From the NCBI RefSeq assembly GCF_017377395.1, contig NZ_CP061800.1, positions 3,365,633 to 3,429,632 on the forward strand: a stretch of DNA of 64,000 nt. Reading direction: 5' to 3'. Shown here one piece after another: positions 62,071-64,000 of the stretch. A program made the position numbers and the translations under genes. Within the stretch, counting starts at the first letter, position 1. Each line of letters begins with the position of its first letter. This DNA is from Desulfonema magnum. GTDB taxonomy: Bacteria > Desulfobacterota > Desulfobacteria > Desulfobacterales > 4be13. A model generated the notes under the pieces. The model made no database searches. It was not told the DNA's origin and saw only the letters and a list, made by a program, of their open reading frames with translations.

Positions 62071-64000
62071 TTAATTAACCTTAAAAAACTCAATCGTCTT
62101 CCGAAGCTGGTCAGCCTGAACCGCCAGATTTTCGGATGTCGAAGTCATTTCTTCAGACAGCGAAACATTTTGCTGAATCACTATATCCAGCTGCTGAATC
62201 GCCTTGTTAATCTGTTCCGCCCCCATATTTTGCTCATTGCTCGATGCGCTGATCTCCTGAACCAATTCTGCGGTTTTCTGAATATTGGGTACGAGCCTGT
62301 TAAGCATCTCCCCTGCTTTTTCCGCAATCTCCACGCTTACACCGGACAAATCGCCGATTTCAGCCGCGGCTTTCTGGGCCCGCTCTGCCAGAGAGCGAAC
62401 CTCGGCTGCCACCACTGCAAACCCCTTGCCGTGTTCTCCGGCCCGGGCCGCTTCAATGGCCGTATTCAGTGCCAGCAGATCCGTCTGAGCGGCAATTTCT
62501 TCTATAATCGAAATTTTCTGAGTAATCTTTTTCATGGCGGTGACAGTCTCAGCAACCGCTTTTCCGCCCGCCTGGGCATCCTCGGCTGATTTGAGTGCGA
62601 TCTTTTCGGTTTGTAATGCATTGTCCGCACTCTGCCTGATATTAGACGTCATCTGTTCCATGGATGCGGACGACTCCTCAGCCGAGGCAGCCTGCTCGGC
62701 CGCGCCCTGAGATATTTTTTCCGAACTGGCACTCATTTCCCTGCTCCCGATGGCAACATCATTCGCGGCAGATTTTACATTCATGACCACCTGGTTAAGT
62801 CTTCTGACCATTGAATTCAATGCGAGCATGAGTGTGTCCTGGTCAGAACGCTCTCTGATATTGACACCGAGATTTCCGTCAGCCATTTCTTCTGCAAGCT
62901 GTGTAATGTCATTCATCGCGTCTATCAGTATATTCAGATTATTCCTGATCTGGTTGAAATCGCCTTTGTATGCATCAGTGACTTTCTCAGGAATGTCTCC
63001 CTTGCTGATCCGATCAACATAAGTCGCTGCCATGTTCAGAGGTCCTATCACCGCATCAAGGGTTTCATTCACTCCCTGTATAATCTTGGCATAATCCCCC
63101 CTGAATTTTTCCGCGTTTCCCCTGAGACTGAGCCTGCCCTCGGCCGTGGCACCGGTCAGCATGAATATCTCAGCAATAAGGCTGTTCACAGTTTCAACAC
63201 ATTGATTCAGGTTATTTCTGATAGCTTTGAAATCCCCCCTGGCCTCATCAGTGATCTGCTTGGGAATGTCGCCCTGGGATATCCGGGACAGATATTTTGC
63301 TGTCATATTGATCGGTATGACAAAGGTGTCCATCAGATTGTTCACTCCCACGATAAGACGCTTCCACCCCCCGTCAAAAGGTTCCGCGTTCACACGGCTA
63401 TCCAGCCTGCCCTCCTGAACTGCCCGGATCTGGTCTTCCAGTGCTTTCAGAACATCACTTATTTTGCCTTTCATCTCATTTAACGCATTTGCCAGAATAC
63501 CGATCTCGTCCTTCTGCGATATATCTATCCCGGTGCTGAAATCCCCATCAGCAATGGCCTTGGTAAAATCAGCAGCTTTGACCAGCGGGCCGGCAATTCC
63601 TTTGGCGATGAAAAATGCGAAGAAAGCCACCACCAGGGCTATAAACAGCGACATTTTCCATATGGAAACGGCCAGATCGTCAATCGGCTTCCTTACTTCG
63701 GATTCATTGATCTCGGCAAGCAGAACCCAGGTCGAATCCCCCGCTTCCAACGGCGTGAAAGCCGAAAGCACCAATTTTCCATGATAGTCCGTGATGATTT
63801 TTCTGCCTGTTTTGCCGTTGAGGGCTTCTGTGACCGCCTCGGTCTTGACGCTTCCTTTATCCGGATCAGCAAAAGAGGCTTTTACTGAATGATTTGTTTT
63901 ATCCATGGAAGAGTCAGACCGCATAAGTTTGTCTGGTCCCACGAGGTAGGTCTCTCCGGAGTCGCCCATGCCCTGACGCTGCTGCATAATACTGTTGATT
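62071..64000 (-). CDS. Methyl-accepting chemotaxis protein (5' end beyond the window)
   Basis: At least 643 codons in frame; the start is beyond the window edge. The visible N-terminal part is the end of a Cache-type sensor ([34 protein letters not shown]), one helix (about 105-128 of the visible part), several HAMP-like modules ([20 protein letters not shown]), and a normal signalling hairpin ([20 protein letters not shown]). Ends EFFKVN with no tether pentapeptide. It shows 60-70% identity by eye to the 1123-aa receptor downstream in the HAMP and hairpin regions, so the pair arose by duplication. Confidence 0.9.
   Translation of the reverse strand, partial: INSIMQQRQGMGDSGETYLVGPDKLMRSDSSMDKTNHSVKASFADPDKGSVKTEAVTEALNGKTGRKIITDYHGKLVLSAFTPLEAGDSTWVLLAEINESEVRKPIDDLAVSIWKMSLFIALVVAFFAFFIAKGIAGPLVKAADFTKAIADGDFSTGIDISQKDEIGILANALNEMKGKISDVLKALEDQIRAVQEGRLDSRVNAEPFDGGWKRLIVGVNNLMDTFVIPINMTAKYLSRISQGDIPKQITDEARGDFKAIRNNLNQCVETVNSLIAEIFMLTGATAEGRLSLRGNAEKFRGDYAKIIQGVNETLDAVIGPLNMAATYVDRISKGDIPEKVTDAYKGDFNQIRNNLNILIDAMNDITQLAEEMADGNLGVNIRERSDQDTLMLALNSMVRRLNQVVMNVKSAANDVAIGSREMSASSEKISQGAAEQAASAEESSASMEQMTSNIRQSADNALQTEKIALKSAEDAQAGGKAVAETVTAMKKITQKISIIEEIAAQTDLLALNTAIEAARAGEHGKGFAVVAAEVRSLAERAQKAAAEIGDLSGVSVEIAEKAGEMLNRLVPNIQKTAELVQEISASSNEQNMGAEQINKAIQQLDIVIQQNVSLSEEMTSTSENLAVQADQLRKTIEFFKVN

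Overview
The window looks like a stretch of chromosome from an anaerobic or microaerophilic Desulfobacterota-type bacterium. A large, repeat-rich genome similar to the filamentous sulfate reducers (Desulfonema and relatives) is my best guess. This is inferred from the gene mix (CooC-like ATPase, PrkA/DUF444/SpoVR module, many chemoreceptors, dockerin and cohesin proteins, Old Yellow Enzyme, iron-sulfur flavoprotein) and from the very high load of short repeats. No rRNA or other taxonomic marker is present. Both strands are used, and intergenic DNA is unusually long and structured.

Left end (0-7.5 kb, minus strand): a signalling cluster of a PAS-PAS-GAF histidine kinase, a small sensorless histidine kinase, a response regulator and a CooC-like P-loop ATPase. 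It is followed by a ParA-type ATPase and an overlapping small coiled-coil/HTH partner. A 166-bp inverted-repeat element sits just upstream of parA, and its ends resemble sigma-54 promoters.

8.3-37.4 kb (plus strand): a dockerin-serpin, then the stress module prkA plus a cytidylate-kinase-like gene (10.0-12.8 kb). Its usual partners DUF444 (yeaH-like) and spoVR lie only at 27.8-30.9 kb, and a second PrkA-type kinase at 35.0-37.4 kb. The 15 kb between the two halves is accessory DNA. It holds a CHAP-dockerin protein, at least six toxin-antitoxin or toxin-immunity modules (plus broken ones), a cohesin/FG-GAP/dockerin gene split by an intact 1.87-kb IS, and stray copies of a dockerin gene tail between toxin-antitoxin pairs. 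An MCP and a branched-chain-type periplasmic binding protein separate spoVR from the second prkA.

37.6-48.7 kb: single genes (Cache-domain secreted protein, gamma carbonic anhydrase, OYE reductase, DUF2959 lipoprotein, EF-P, TrpF-like TIM barrel, TPR-Hint lipoprotein) separated by tandem arrays with 89, 139, 170 and 7 bp periods and several MITE-like elements. A TnpB 3' remnant abuts efp.

48.9-64 kb: two tRNA-Ser genes with a terminator, a flotillin and an S1C protease, an iron-sulfur flavoprotein, a 16-copy 41-bp hairpin array, then a chemotaxis block on the minus strand (outer-membrane protein, CheW and three MCPs, the last running off the window). Two of these MCPs end in a CheR-tether-like pentapeptide.

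The most distinctive property of the window is its non-coding structure: at least eight families of inverted-repeat elements (several with clear target-site duplications), five tandem arrays, and a superfamily of GGAGTGC...GCACTCC hairpins whose arms differ between copies but stay self-complementary.
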